A stretch of DNA of 64,000 bases from Polysphondylium violaceum (Eukaryota; Evosea; Eumycetozoa; Dictyosteliales; Dictyosteliaceae): contig AJWJ01000004.1 in the NCBI GenBank assembly GCA_000277445.1, positions 62,001-126,000 of the forward strand, read 5' to 3'. Positions 10,104 to 20,303 of the stretch are shown in pieces (positions within the stretch are counted from its first letter, which is position 1; each line of letters begins with the position of its first letter). The notes under the pieces were generated by a model. The model was not told the origin of the DNA, ran no database searches, and saw only the letters and a list, made by a program, of their open reading frames with translations. Made by a program: the position numbers and the translations under genes.

Positions 10104-11771
10104 TTAAAAGAAACTTATGTTCTTTACAGATTGAGGTATAAAAGAGGTATTAAATTCATAGTGATTATATTTGAGATACAAACAACTTGGTGGAATGGTG
10201 TCAATGCATTGGATATTTAGATTTGATAATCGAAGTTTACTAAGGCAGGTTGGAAGTAGCCCTTTTCCAATTGAATAAATTTTCAATGGGATAGTATAAT
10301 TGTAAAGCCAGAGATCAGTGATTGACGTATTAGTAAAACTAGTGCTGGCAGCTATAGAGCCAAAGCATACTTTTAAACGATTTACATTTGTCAATGCATC
10401 CACCATTGATTGATTTAGTATACCAACATTTAGTTCTCTAATATTGTCCATTTTACCGACAAAATGTGGAAAGAAACCCGAGTATTGATTGAGTTGTAAA
10501 CTTTTTAATGAAACAGGAAATGATGAGTTGGGTTCAATGGTATTTTGGAATTCATCTAGATATAAATATTTTAATTGATTTGGTAGAAAAGAGGGTTGTA
10601 AAGATTGATCAAAAGACTCTAGTGATAAAAGAGTAATAGTATTTGGGAATGTGCCAATCTTGATCTCTTGATTAAAACTTGATAAACGCAATGTTTTCAA
10701 CTTTGATGAAAAGACACCTGCGTCTACATCTTTATCATATCCATATATTTGTAAATACTCCAAAGTTTCTGGAAACGTATTTTGATCGAATCTCTCATGC
10801 CATTCTCTGAGATTTAAACTTTTTAAACATGGAAGATGTGTTTTCAATATCATTGACAATGGTTGTTGATTTTGCTGACTTGTCAACCTGTTGGCATCCA
10901 ACCACTCTAGTTGTTTAGGAAGCCATTCGATGACTGCATCTACATGATAGTAGAAAGATATCTTTCTGACATGAGCTGCTATTTGACTGGATATTACATC
11001 AGTGATATTTATTTTACTGATCCACTGTTTCTCCTGCAACCAAAGTAAATCTTGAACACTCGATACTTTTAAACTAGTATTCGTTAATGCTTTGTTTGGA
11101 TTAGTTACAAATCTATCGAGTTCTGTCGTTGTACAATCACATTCTATATCAACAATTGAATTTGGTAATTGAATTTTCCTGCTGGACAATAAAAGAGAAA
11201 AGATATTTGAAAGATAGAGCACTCTAAGATTCTTTGGTAAATCTGATGATAATATCTCTTCGACAAACACTGATGAAAACCCTCTTGGAGAGAATGAATT
11301 AAAACGTAATTCTATAATTGAGTCTGGTAACTTTCCCTTAACATTTATTTTTATAGATTCTCCAATGCAAAATGATAGTCTATGCAGTTGATCGTGTAGC
11401 ATACAGAAATCCATATCTTCCTCTTTACTCCAAAAAGTTATATTGATATCATTTATTAAATGTGTATGATTATTATTACGAAATTGTAGACGACTACTAT
11501 TGCTCATGTTGAATGAGAATTTAATATATATGTTGTATTGTAGTTTATCATCATTGCTAAACACTGATAGATACTGATGATTGTCATTCAAATATTCTAA
11601 AGAGGGAATATCGATGATTGTATCTTTAAATACATTGTTTCTAATTAATGATCGTAGATAATAATTTCTAAATATAGATAAAAATGAATTAATTTCCCTA
11701 TTATTATTACTATTGGTTGTTTTCTCTACATAGTTTCGCAAATTTCTATATAAAGATAAAAATGAATTCAT
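10104..11771 (-). CDS. FNIP-repeat protein, class A, with duplicated N-terminal motif
   Basis: The product has 555 residues, the longest of its block. The N-terminus contains the R-N motif twice: 'NSFLSLYRNLRNYVEK' at residues 2-17 and 'NSFLSIFRNYYLRSLIRNN' from about residue 28. The linker between them (TTNSNNNRE) looks like translated 5' leader: the leader ahead of the first ATG carries the same ATTATTATTACTA-type string. The second copy has ATT where the old ATG stood. The rest is standard: W module 'LLWLQEKQWISKINI', FNIP units, 'PPSCLYLKYNHYEFNTSFIPQS'. Translation from 11771 is assumed; no ATG exists at the inner copy. Confidence 0.9.
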   Translation of the reverse strand: MNSFLSLYRNLRNYVEKTTNSNNNREINSFLSIFRNYYLRSLIRNNVFKDTIIDIPSLEYLNDNHQYLSVFSNDDKLQYNIYIKFSFNMSNSSRLQFRNNNHTHLINDINITFWSKEEDMDFCMLHDQLHRLSFCIGESIKINVKGKLPDSIIELRFNSFSPRGFSSVFVEEILSSDLPKNLRVLYLSNIFSLLLSSRKIQLPNSIVDIECDCTTTELDRFVTNPNKALTNTSLKVSSVQDLLWLQEKQWISKINITDVISSQIAAHVRKISFYYHVDAVIEWLPKQLEWLDANRLTSQQNQQPLSMILKTHLPCLKSLNLREWHERFDQNTFPETLEYLQIYGYDKDVDAGVFSSKLKTLRLSSFNQEIKIGTFPNTITLLSLESFDQSLQPSFLPNQLKYLYLDEFQNTIEPNSSFPVSLKSLQLNQYSGFFPHFVGKMDNIRELNVGILNQSMVDALTNVNRLKVCFGSIAASTSFTNTSITDLWLYNYTIPLKIYSIGKGLLPTCLSKLRLSNLNIQCIDTIPPSCLYLKYNHYEFNTSFIPQSVKNISFF

Positions 11772-12016
11772 ATTCCTATTATTATTACTAGGTAGTTTTC
11801 TATTTTGGGAGGAAATTAATTTAAATTATTTCACAAAAAAAAAAAGAAAAACAAAATTGATAATTTTTTTATTTCATAATTTCACCGAATCTTACCAGTA
11901 CTGGTAAATAATAGATCATTAATATTTTTAAAAGTATTGGGTCTTATATAAAAAAAGTGAAATGAAGAGGAATCGAATATAAAAATAATACCAGTGAATC
12001 ATAATAAAGATCTGTT

Positions 12017-13630
12017 TTATTTAGTGTATTTAAAGAGTATGGGATGTTGTGCCTGTAAATAAATATTTTTTATAGACTTTGGTATTAAATCTGTGTTTAA
12101 TTGTTTATAGGTGTATTTGAAATACACACAACTGGGTGGAATAGTGTCGATTGACCGGATATCTAGATTTGTTAATTCAAGTTTACCAACACAAAGTGGA
12201 AGGAAATAACGTGGAATTATTGAAATATCCCGGTTGGAGTTTTCGAGACTCAAATCTGTAATTGATGTGTTGGCAAGAGTAGTATTCCCTTGAATGGTTT
12301 TGAAATTAATTTTAATCTTTTTAGTATTTGCCAATGCATCCACCATGGATTGATTTATAGTAAAAACAGAAAGCTCTCTAAGATTGTGCAATTTACCCAA
12401 ATGTTCAAATGATCCATCAAAGTTATTGAGATATAACCTTTTCAATGACAGAGGTAATGAGTTGGGTTCTATATTATTGGTGAAATTGAATAAAGATAAA
12501 CGTTTTAATTGAGTTGGCAAGACAAAGGCTCGCAATGGTTGATTATAAGAGTCTAGTGAAAGATTTGTAACACTATTTGGTAAAGATCCAATCTCGAGTT
12601 GTTGGTTAAATTTACTTAAATCTAATGTTTTCAAATTTGGTGGCAACGCACCTGGATACAAAACATTGTTAAATCCAAATATCTTTAAGGACTCTAATGT
12701 CTCTGGGAATAAAGCCTTATCAAACGGCCATTTCATTAGATTTAGATGTTTTAAACTTGGAAGATATTGTATAAATAAGTTTTGAATTGGTATATTTAGA
12801 TGACTTGTTAACCTGCTGGCATCCAACCACTCTAATTGTGATGGTAACAATTCAATAACTGCATCTACACTACCAAAACTACTAGTAAAGAAATTAATCT
12901 TTTTAATATGTGCTGGGATTTGGCTAGGTACCTCCATTTCTATATATAGACTGTCAAGCCACTGTTTATCTTGTACCCAATGAAAATCCCCATCATTTAA
13001 AACTTTTAAACACGCCCCCTTTAGAACTTTGTTTGGAGGTGTAGTTATAAATCTATCAAGATCTGCGCTTTTACTTCGATAATCTAAAGCAATGATTGAA
13101 TTTGGTAATTGAATTTTACTTGTACTACAAGATGAAAGTTTAAAACGATCAGAGAGCTTTAATATTTGAAGGTTTTTTGGTAAATCTAGTAATATCTCTT
13201 CGAGTGGTAAACAAACAAAATTACTTATGGGGTTGGCTCCAATATTTAATTCTATGATAGAGTCTGGAAGTTTTCCATTTATTCTTTTTGTTTTTTCTTC
13301 AAGATAAAAGGAGAACCTATGAACTTGATCATGTACAATACTAAAATCTATAACTTCAAGGCCTGATATCTGTAATTCAATTTCATTGATTAAATGTTTG
13401 TGTCTATTATTACGAAACTGATCGAGCTGACTAGTATTATTCTTGGTAAATATCAGTCTAATATTGATGTTGTATTTTAGTTTATCATCATTGCTAAACA
13501 CTGATAGATACTGATGATTGTCATTCAAGTACTCTAATGAAGGAATATCGATGATTGTATCTTTAAACACATTGTTTCTAATCAATGGTCTCAAATACAA
13601 GTTTCTAAATATATAAAAAAATGAATTCAT
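12017..13630 (-). CDS. FNIP-repeat protein, class A
   Basis: The product has 537 residues in a single exon. The start MNSFFYIFRNLYLRPLIRNN differs from siblings by a Pro in 'RPLIRNN'. The W module is altered at its head ('DFHWVQDKQWLDSLYI', Val for Leu). The next module reads 'IPAHIKKINF' instead of 'IPSHV'. Five FNIP units lead to GSFEHLGKLHNL. The C-terminus 'IPPSCVYFKYTYKQLNTDLIP' is complete, with a short Lys-ending tail. It lies in tandem with the genes at 10104 and 13814, with gaps of about 200-250 bp. Confidence 0.92.
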   Translation of the reverse strand: MNSFFYIFRNLYLRPLIRNNVFKDTIIDIPSLEYLNDNHQYLSVFSNDDKLKYNINIRLIFTKNNTSQLDQFRNNRHKHLINEIELQISGLEVIDFSIVHDQVHRFSFYLEEKTKRINGKLPDSIIELNIGANPISNFVCLPLEEILLDLPKNLQILKLSDRFKLSSCSTSKIQLPNSIIALDYRSKSADLDRFITTPPNKVLKGACLKVLNDGDFHWVQDKQWLDSLYIEMEVPSQIPAHIKKINFFTSSFGSVDAVIELLPSQLEWLDASRLTSHLNIPIQNLFIQYLPSLKHLNLMKWPFDKALFPETLESLKIFGFNNVLYPGALPPNLKTLDLSKFNQQLEIGSLPNSVTNLSLDSYNQPLRAFVLPTQLKRLSLFNFTNNIEPNSLPLSLKRLYLNNFDGSFEHLGKLHNLRELSVFTINQSMVDALANTKKIKINFKTIQGNTTLANTSITDLSLENSNRDISIIPRYFLPLCVGKLELTNLDIRSIDTIPPSCVYFKYTYKQLNTDLIPKSIKNIYLQAQHPILFKYTK

Positions 13631-13813
13631 ATTATTATTCTTTTGTAATTCTTAATTTTAAGATGCCTGTCAAGGGAGTTGATTTTTTTTTTTGATCAAA
13701 ATATCTTTTTTTTTAAAAAAATTCATTTTAAAAATCTTTATTAAATGTTACATTGTGTGTTGTGATTGGATTTAAAATCAAATTTATTATAAAATTAGAT
13801 TTGGACATCCTTT

Positions 13814-15421
13814 TTAAAAAGGCTCCAAAAAACATATACTCCTCACAGATTCGGGAATGAGAGTGGTATCCAAGTTTTTGTAATTATATTTGAAGCACGC
13901 ACAGCTGGGTGGAATGGTGTCGATGGATTTAATACGAAAATGGGTTATAAGTAATCTGACAAGATGAGGAGGGAGGAATCCGTCTGGAATTGTTTTAATT
14001 TCATAATATTTTAAGTTATACAGGCTGAGATCGGTGATTGAGGTGTTTGTGAATCTGGTGTTGGGCGCTATCTCGTAGAATGATATTTTAATCTTTTTAA
14101 CATTGGCTAGTGTGTCCACGATCGATTGATTCAGTGTACCTATTTTGAGTTCTCTGAGATTGTCCAGGCTGCCCACATGTTCAAAGGAACCGGAGAATTG
14201 ATTAAGTTGCAGATTGGTCAGTGACAGAGGCAAGGAATGGGGTTCTATTCGATTGTTAAAGATGAAAAACGATAAACGTTTCAATTGTGTGGGTAGTACA
14301 GAGGCTTTCAATGGACCATCATAAGAGGCTGATAGATCTGTAATTGTGTTGGTGAATGACCCTACCTTGAGCTCTTGATTATAACGAGCGAGATCCAATG
14401 TTTTCAAGTTTGGTGGCAGCATACTACCATTTATTTCTTTACGATAGCCATTGATATTCAAATACTCTAAATTATCAGGGAAACATGAATCTTTGCCAAG
14501 GTCCTCTTCTCCTTCAATAACTAGACTGAGACGCTTTAATCGTGGAGTATATTGTTTGAAAAACTGTACAAAAGGTTGTTGATTTTGTGTACTCTTTATC
14601 TTGCTCACATTCAAGTATTCCAATTGTACTGGAAGTTTCTGAAAAAAAGCTTCAACATCGTCCAAACCAGCAGAGAGAATTATCTGTCGAACATGACTTG
14701 GGATTTGATTTGGTACCACTTCGTTAATAAAGATATAGTTTATCCACGGCCTATCTTGTAACCAATCCAAATCTTCAACACTTGTTATTTCTAGACATGC
14801 ACTCTTTAGTACCCTGTTTGGAACACCATTTACGACAAATCTATCGAAGTCAGTACGTGTACCAGAGAATTCGAGATGGACGAGAGAGTCTGGTAATTGA
14901 ATTTTACTATCCTCTGATGAAAGGCTAAAGTTATATGAGATATAGAGTACTTTAAGATTCTTTGGTAAATCTGATAAAATCTCTTCGAGTTCCAAACAAA
15001 CAAAATCACTTTCAGAGTGAGCATTTATATGCAACTCTACAATTGACTCTGGTAGCTTCCCAATGACAGTTTTGGGTCTATCTTGTTCAAAACATATTGA
15101 TAATATGTGAACTTGATCATGCAAATTACCAAGATGTAACTCTTGTTCTCCGCTATAAAATGTATCTATATCATTTATCAAATGCTTATGACTATTGCTA
15201 TTAAATTTGATACAATTGCTAAGACTGTTAAATTTAAATCTAATACTAATATTGTATTGTAGTTTATCAACATTACTTAACACAGAAAGATACTGATGAT
15301 TGTCATTCAAGTACTCTAACGTGGGGATAATAATGACAGTATCTTTAAACGAATTGTTTCGAATCAATGATCTGAGATAACAATTCCTGAAAATAGATAA
15401 AAATGAATCATTACATATCAT
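13814..15421 (-). CDS. FNIP-repeat protein, class A
   Basis: The product has 535 residues, starting MICNDSFLSIFRNCYLRSL. The middle has 'KEINGSMLPPNLKTLDLARYN' and one shortened unit ('LSASYDGPLKASVLP', missing about two residues). GSFEHVGSLDNL and 'ITDLSLYN' follow. The protein ends 'FLEPF'. This K-E-I-N-G-S-M and F-L-E-P pairing matches the inverted gene at 641 better than its own tandem neighbours. The W module reads 'DLDWLQDRPWINYIFI'. Start codon context is A-rich, with two possible Met codons close together; the upstream one is used. Confidence 0.92.
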   Translation of the reverse strand: MICNDSFLSIFRNCYLRSLIRNNSFKDTVIIIPTLEYLNDNHQYLSVLSNVDKLQYNISIRFKFNSLSNCIKFNSNSHKHLINDIDTFYSGEQELHLGNLHDQVHILSICFEQDRPKTVIGKLPESIVELHINAHSESDFVCLELEEILSDLPKNLKVLYISYNFSLSSEDSKIQLPDSLVHLEFSGTRTDFDRFVVNGVPNRVLKSACLEITSVEDLDWLQDRPWINYIFINEVVPNQIPSHVRQIILSAGLDDVEAFFQKLPVQLEYLNVSKIKSTQNQQPFVQFFKQYTPRLKRLSLVIEGEEDLGKDSCFPDNLEYLNINGYRKEINGSMLPPNLKTLDLARYNQELKVGSFTNTITDLSASYDGPLKASVLPTQLKRLSFFIFNNRIEPHSLPLSLTNLQLNQFSGSFEHVGSLDNLRELKIGTLNQSIVDTLANVKKIKISFYEIAPNTRFTNTSITDLSLYNLKYYEIKTIPDGFLPPHLVRLLITHFRIKSIDTIPPSCACFKYNYKNLDTTLIPESVRSICFLEPF

Positions 15422-15618
15422 ACTATTATTATTCTATTACTAGTGTAGAGTGTGTGTATAATATTGAAAGATCACCATCATTAAGCCAAACTCTTAAAAA
15501 ATTTATAAAAAACTGATTCTTGAGATTTTTTAGTTTTTTTCCTGAAATCACATTTGGTGGAGCAGATATTAATTCACTTGCTTATATTTAGCTAAATAAA
15601 TAAATAAATATTTATTTA

Positions 15619-17208
15619 TCAAGACAATGCGGATACATTTTTTACAGTTTCGGGTATCAAATTTGTGTCTAAGTGAGTGGAGCTATATTTAAAAGATAAA
15701 CAGCTTGGAGGAATAGTGTTGATTGATTGGAGATCAAAATTATATAATACAAGTTTAACAAGACAAGATGGAAGAAAATTATCGGAAATTTTATAAACTT
15801 GATACCATCTCAAATTGTAGAGACAGAGATCGGTGATAGAGGTGTTTGTTAAACTGGTGTTGGTGTCAATGGTATTTAATACAGTAATTTTAATGGTTTT
15901 TACATTTACCAGGGCTGCCGCCATGGATTGATTCAAAGCACCCACAGTGAGTTCTCTCAGATTGTCCAAGGTACCCACATGTTGAAATGAACCTGAGAAA
16001 GCATCTAGATGTAAAACTGTAAGGGAAAGAGGCAGAGAGTTTGGTTCTATTCTTTGATTGAATGTGAATAAAGATAAACATTGTAATTGAGGGGGTAAGA
16101 CAGAGGCTTGCAAAGGTTGATTAAAACATGTAAATGACAAATGAGTGATACTGTTTGGCACTAATCCAATCTCGAGCTCTTGATTAAAACAAGGAAGATC
16201 CAATCTTTTTAAATTTGATGGCAATACACGGACACCTATATCCTTTATATTTTGGTCAATCTTTAAAAACTCTAAACATTCAGGGAATATATCTTTTTGC
16301 AGATCTTCATCGAAATTAACGAGCCAAAGATGTTTTAAACAGGGAACAAATTGTTTGATTAACTTTGAAACTGGTCCGATTTTATTACTAACCAACCTGT
16401 TTGCATCCAGTGACTCTAATTGTACCGGTAAAGATTCCAAGAGAGCTGAGTCACTTACAGATCTAGAGTACTCTATGGATCTCACATGAGATGGTATTTG
16501 ATGTGAAATTGGGGCTTTAATAAAGAGTTTATTTATCCATAGTTTATCTTGTAACCATTGTAAATCTTCAATACTTGATACTTGTAAAATTGTATTCTTT
16601 AATACCTTATTTGCAAGATTACCCACAAATCTATCTAGGTCAGCTCTTGAAGCAGAGTATTGTAAATCAACAATGGAATCTGGTAATTGAATACGACTAC
16701 TCGACGATGAAATATTTAATACTTGGGAAAGAGAGAGTAGTCTAAGGTTCTTGGGTAAATCTGACAATATTGGTTCGAGTGCCAAACAAAAAATCATACC
16801 ATATGAGAAGTTAGAATGGAAATGCAGCTCTGCTATTGACTGGGGCAGCTTGCCTTTGATCGTAGTGCTATCTTTCTCAATATAAATTGATACTCTGTGG
16901 ACTCGATCATGCACAATACTTAGATCGACAGTCTTTTTACCTATGTTCCAGTAATATGTATCGATATCATTGATTAAATGTCTATGACTATTACTCTTAA
17001 ATTGACGCACACTAGTATTCTTATAGTTTGATAATCTAATATATATTTTGTATTGTAGTTTATCATCATTGCTAAACACAGCCAGAAACTGATGATTGTC
17101 ATTCAAGTACTCCAACGAAGGTATATCAATAACAGTATCTCGAAACACATTGTTTCTAATCAATGTTCGTAGATAACAATTTCTAAATATAGATAAAAAA
17201 GAATTCAT
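15619..17208 (-). CDS. FNIP-repeat protein, class A
   Basis: The product has 529 residues with N-terminus MNSFLSIFRNCYLRTLIRNN. The W module reads 'DLQWLQDKLWINKLFI', followed by 'IPSHVRSIEY'. The loop before the first LRR-like turn contains 'IEKDSTTIKGKLPQSIAELHF'. The first FNIP unit is atypical ('QKDIFPECLEFLKIDQNIKDIGVRVLP'), and the others are regular. The 3' end lies at a (AAAT)n-like string (about 15594-15620). It shares 'R-T-L-I-R-N-N-V-F-R-D-T' with the next gene at 17362, so these two are probably each other's nearest relatives. Confidence 0.92.
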   Translation of the reverse strand: MNSFLSIFRNCYLRTLIRNNVFRDTVIDIPSLEYLNDNHQFLAVFSNDDKLQYKIYIRLSNYKNTSVRQFKSNSHRHLINDIDTYYWNIGKKTVDLSIVHDRVHRVSIYIEKDSTTIKGKLPQSIAELHFHSNFSYGMIFCLALEPILSDLPKNLRLLSLSQVLNISSSSSRIQLPDSIVDLQYSASRADLDRFVGNLANKVLKNTILQVSSIEDLQWLQDKLWINKLFIKAPISHQIPSHVRSIEYSRSVSDSALLESLPVQLESLDANRLVSNKIGPVSKLIKQFVPCLKHLWLVNFDEDLQKDIFPECLEFLKIDQNIKDIGVRVLPSNLKRLDLPCFNQELEIGLVPNSITHLSFTCFNQPLQASVLPPQLQCLSLFTFNQRIEPNSLPLSLTVLHLDAFSGSFQHVGTLDNLRELTVGALNQSMAAALVNVKTIKITVLNTIDTNTSLTNTSITDLCLYNLRWYQVYKISDNFLPSCLVKLVLYNFDLQSINTIPPSCLSFKYSSTHLDTNLIPETVKNVSALS

Positions 17209-17361
17209 ACTATATTGTTACTACATAGGTGTCGGTGTGTATTATTAATCTTTGAGGGTGTTGCTAGTCATAAATAATTGTGGGGGAAATAAAATGAGTA
17301 AAAAGAATTTGTCCCTTTATTCAATCAAAAAAAAATATATATAAAAAAAATTTGGGACAGA

Positions 17362-18975
17362 TTATTTATTTAATATTATCTTTTTTACAGATTGAGGTAT
17401 GAAGTTAGTATTTAATAATTTGTAATTATATGTAAAGGATACACAACTGGGCGGGATGGTGTTGATAGATTTGATATCAAATTGGTCTAATTGAAGTATA
17501 GAAAGACAAGGTGGAAGGAAATCATCTTGAATGGTTGTAGCTTCATTCCATTTGGAATTACAAAGCCAGAGATCAGTGATTGTGGTGTTTGTTAAACTCG
17601 TGTTCGATGCAATGGTTTTAAAGGTTATTTTAATCTTTTTTGCATTTACCAATGTATCCACAATTGATTGATTCAATGTACTAATGGATAGGTCTCTGAG
17701 ATTGTCCAGTGTGCCTATACCTTGAAAAGAACCATTGAACTGACTGATTTTCAAACTTGTCAGTGACAAAGGCAAAGAGTTGGGTTCGATGGTGCTGTTG
17801 AATCTGGGTAAAAATAAAGATTGTAATTGAGTGGGCAAGACAGACGCTTGCAACGGTTGGTTAAATGATCTGAGTGAGAGATTTTCAATTCTGTTGGGCA
17901 ATGAGCCAATCTTGAGAAGTTGATTAAAAGTCACGAGATTTAATATTTTCAAATTTAATGGCAAGGAACCTGCGACTATATCTCCATTGTATTTATCAAT
18001 CATTAAATACTCTAAACAATCAGGGAATGTATCATTTTGTAAATCTTGCTCCCATCTACAAAGACCTAGATGCTTGAGACATGGAAGATTTTGTTTGATC
18101 AACGTTGAAATGGATTGTTGATTTTGATTGCTTGTAAACTTGTTGCCAGTTAACCACTCCAGCTTGGCGGGTAGAGTTTCCAAAACTGTATCCACATCAT
18201 TACTACCGAAACCCAGTCCAACATAATAGTCCAACTTTCTCACATGACTAGGTATAGGCTTTGGCACAGGTGTACCAATATATACATTATTAATCCATTG
18301 TTTATCCTGTAACCAATCTATATCTTGAACACTGCCATTTAGCAGCAAACATGCACTCTTTAATACCTTGTTTGGACCAACTACAAATCTATCGTAATCT
18401 GTGCTCTTGCCAGAGTAATGCACATCAACGATTGAGTCTGGCAACACTATTTTACTTTTCGAGGACGAAAGATCAAACATCTCTGAAAGCTTGAGGACTC
18501 GAAGATTCTTGGGCAAATCAGACAACAGTTGTTCGAGTGCCCCAGAAACAAACCGACTTGAAGAGTAGGTGTGAACACTCAATTCCACAATAGAGTCTGG
18601 TAATTTCCCTTTAATGCTAGTTGTCTCTTGTTCAACACAAAATGAGAACCTATGAATTTGATCATGTAAATGAGTGAAGTCTACAATCTCCTTGTCCCAC
18701 AAAAATCTATGAATATCATTTACAGCACACACCAAGTGTCTGTGACTATGATTGCTTAATTCGAGCGAGTTTGTATAATCGATGATTTTGAATCTTATAA
18801 AGATATTGTATTTTAGTTTATCATCATTGCTAAACACAGATAAGTGCTTGTGGTTGTCATTTAAGTACTCTAATGTGGGGATATTAATGAAAGTATCTCG
18901 AAACACGTTGTTTCTAATCAATGTTCTGAGATAACAATTTCTAAAAAGAACGAAAAATGAATCATTTAATTTCAT
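17362..18975 (-). CDS. FNIP-repeat protein, class A, last of the left minus-strand block
   Basis: The product has 537 residues, starting MKLNDSFFVLFRNCYLRTLI. The W module reads 'DIDWLQDKQWINNVYI', then 'IPSHVRKLDYYVGLGFGSNDVD'. FNIP units include 'FPDCLEYLMIDKYNGDIVAGSLP' and 'LPTQLQSLFLPRFNSTIEPNSLP'. GSFQGIGTLDNL follows, and the C-terminus is 'IPPSCVSFTYNYKLLNTNFIPQS'. It is head-proximal to a pseudogene zone (19330-20303), where the strand bias of the array changes. Confidence 0.92.
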   Translation of the reverse strand: MKLNDSFFVLFRNCYLRTLIRNNVFRDTFINIPTLEYLNDNHKHLSVFSNDDKLKYNIFIRFKIIDYTNSLELSNHSHRHLVCAVNDIHRFLWDKEIVDFTHLHDQIHRFSFCVEQETTSIKGKLPDSIVELSVHTYSSSRFVSGALEQLLSDLPKNLRVLKLSEMFDLSSSKSKIVLPDSIVDVHYSGKSTDYDRFVVGPNKVLKSACLLLNGSVQDIDWLQDKQWINNVYIGTPVPKPIPSHVRKLDYYVGLGFGSNDVDTVLETLPAKLEWLTGNKFTSNQNQQSISTLIKQNLPCLKHLGLCRWEQDLQNDTFPDCLEYLMIDKYNGDIVAGSLPLNLKILNLVTFNQLLKIGSLPNRIENLSLRSFNQPLQASVLPTQLQSLFLPRFNSTIEPNSLPLSLTSLKISQFNGSFQGIGTLDNLRDLSISTLNQSIVDTLVNAKKIKITFKTIASNTSLTNTTITDLWLCNSKWNEATTIQDDFLPPCLSILQLDQFDIKSINTIPPSCVSFTYNYKLLNTNFIPQSVKKIILNK

Positions 18976-19329
18976 CGTTTCTTATTATCTATTTCTATTA
19001 TCATTGTCCACGAGATTTGATCTTCTAAGGATGGAGTTTTCCCAATGATAGAGGTGATTTGGGTGTTGCTATATATTAAAAAAACAGAGTTTTTTCATGA
19101 GAAAGAAAAAGGAAACAAATTTTAAAATAGATATTTGTTAATGTATTTTTTTTTTTTTTGCAAAATATCTTTTGAGATTATGGAAGAGAAAAAAAAAAGG
19201 CGCCAATTGAAAACAAGAAAGGGAATAGACATACATATCGAATTAGATAAAACTGTAAAGTTTATTGAACCAATTTATATCGATTAAATACCTCCTGCGA
19301 TATATTTTTTTAATTATTTTGTTTCATCC
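18976..19329. other. 354-bp intergenic stretch
   Basis: A+T-rich with a T run at about 19146-19160. I see no gene or repeat unit. Nothing diagnostic of a promoter was found beyond the A- and T-runs common to all gaps here. Confidence 0.5.
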
Positions 19330-19724
19330 ACTATTCTTGTTTGGGATAAAAGTAGGGTTTTCTTTATCACTATATTTGAGATACATAGATTCAAGTTTTA
19401 TGTTGATTTTCATATATAGGTGGTGTTATCTACCCAACATCATACCAAGTTTAATTGATTTAGAGGTTAAGTTATAACTTTGACACAGGTAGTTGAGTTT
19501 GATTACTTGTCAAACCTCCAACCGTTAACTTCTCTATTTGATGAGGCATCTTTTCTCGAGAGGTTGATTAAAGGTACGCAAATGCAGAGTATGTAAATTG
19601 GGCGAGAACATCGCGGCTTCTATTGGTAGTTCATAGTCCATAGCCAAGGTCTCTAGGGTTTGAGGAAAGACCCTTTCTCCCATTTGACTGGATAATCTTG
19701 GCTTAAATCAAGGACCTTGAGATG
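19330..19724 (-). pseudogene. decayed 3' half of an FNIP gene (minus strand)
   Basis: Reading leftward from 19724: 'HLKVLDLSQDYPVKWEKG', then after a frame change 'VFPQTLETLAMDYELPIEAA', then 'FSPNLHTLHLRTFNQPLEK'. The frame then breaks. Shorter echoes follow at about 19440-19540 ('IEKLTVGGLTSNQTQLPVSKL'). At about 19340-19410 'LESMYLKYSDKENPTFIP' matches the C-terminal module. The first half of the gene is absent. Phrases such as 'LEKG' and 'FNQPLE' resemble class B. It lies back to back with the plus-strand fragment starting at about 19755. Confidence 0.7.
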
Positions 19725-19729
19725 AAGAT

Positions 19730-19762
19730 ACAAGATATACATTGGTGCACAAGATATACATT
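19730..19762 (+). repeat. 15-bp direct repeat at a pseudogene junction
   Basis: ACAAGATATACATTG occurs twice, separated by three bases, exactly between the minus-strand fragment ending near 19724 and the plus-strand fragment starting near 19755. It may mark the breakpoint of the rearrangement that joined them. Confidence 0.6.
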
Positions 19763-20303
19763 GATAGTGCAGGCAGTCTTCCCGATTCGATAACAAGATT
19801 ATATTTACCCTCTTTCAATCACCCCTTGCAACTGTACTCTTTGCCTAGCCGTTTGAAAATTGAGCATGCGCAACTATAAACAAGCCAGTATATCTTCCTT
19901 ACCATCGTCTTTAACTAGTCTCTATATCTCTTCCTTCGCAGGATCATATCAACCATCGTGTGCGACTTTGAAACGTTTAAAAAAGCTATCGATTAGATCC
20001 ATAGACCCAACACTATCAACAACACTATTAACCAACCTAAATAGAATTAAAGTATCAGTGTCTCAACTACAAGGTGACACCATTTTCCTCAACACCTCTC
20101 TTGAAAGCCTTCACCTCACATGTCATCAGAAATGCACTCTCTCTGCCAACTCACTTCCACCCACTCTAAAATACCTCACCCTCTCCAACACTGATATCCA
20201 ATCAAACAATGTCGTTCCTCCTTCTTGCACATATTTAAAATCTTGTAACCAAGATATAAATCCCCAATTTATTCCTCAATGTGTAACCTATATAAAACTA
20301 TAA
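19755..20303 (+). pseudogene. decayed 3' half of a class B FNIP gene (plus strand)
   Basis: It begins abruptly inside a repeat: 'GSLPDSITRLYLPSFNHPLQ', then 'YSLPSRLK', then a frame change. From 19860 a clean frame runs 147 codons to a stop at 20303. This part holds 'LPSSLTSLYISSF', a GSYQPS version of the GSF block, 'LLTNLNRIKVSV', 'LNTSLESLHL', 'LPPTLKYLTLSNTDIQS' and 'DINPQFIPQCVTY'. That C-terminal tail matches class B genes at 34586-41506. The ATG at 19863 is not a natural start; N-terminal and central domains are missing. Confidence 0.75.

Noticed and set aside
19265-19477. 70-codon plus-strand frame with hydrophobic residues
   Set aside because: It begins at TTG, and the opposite strand carries an FNIP C-terminal remnant, so it is a shadow.
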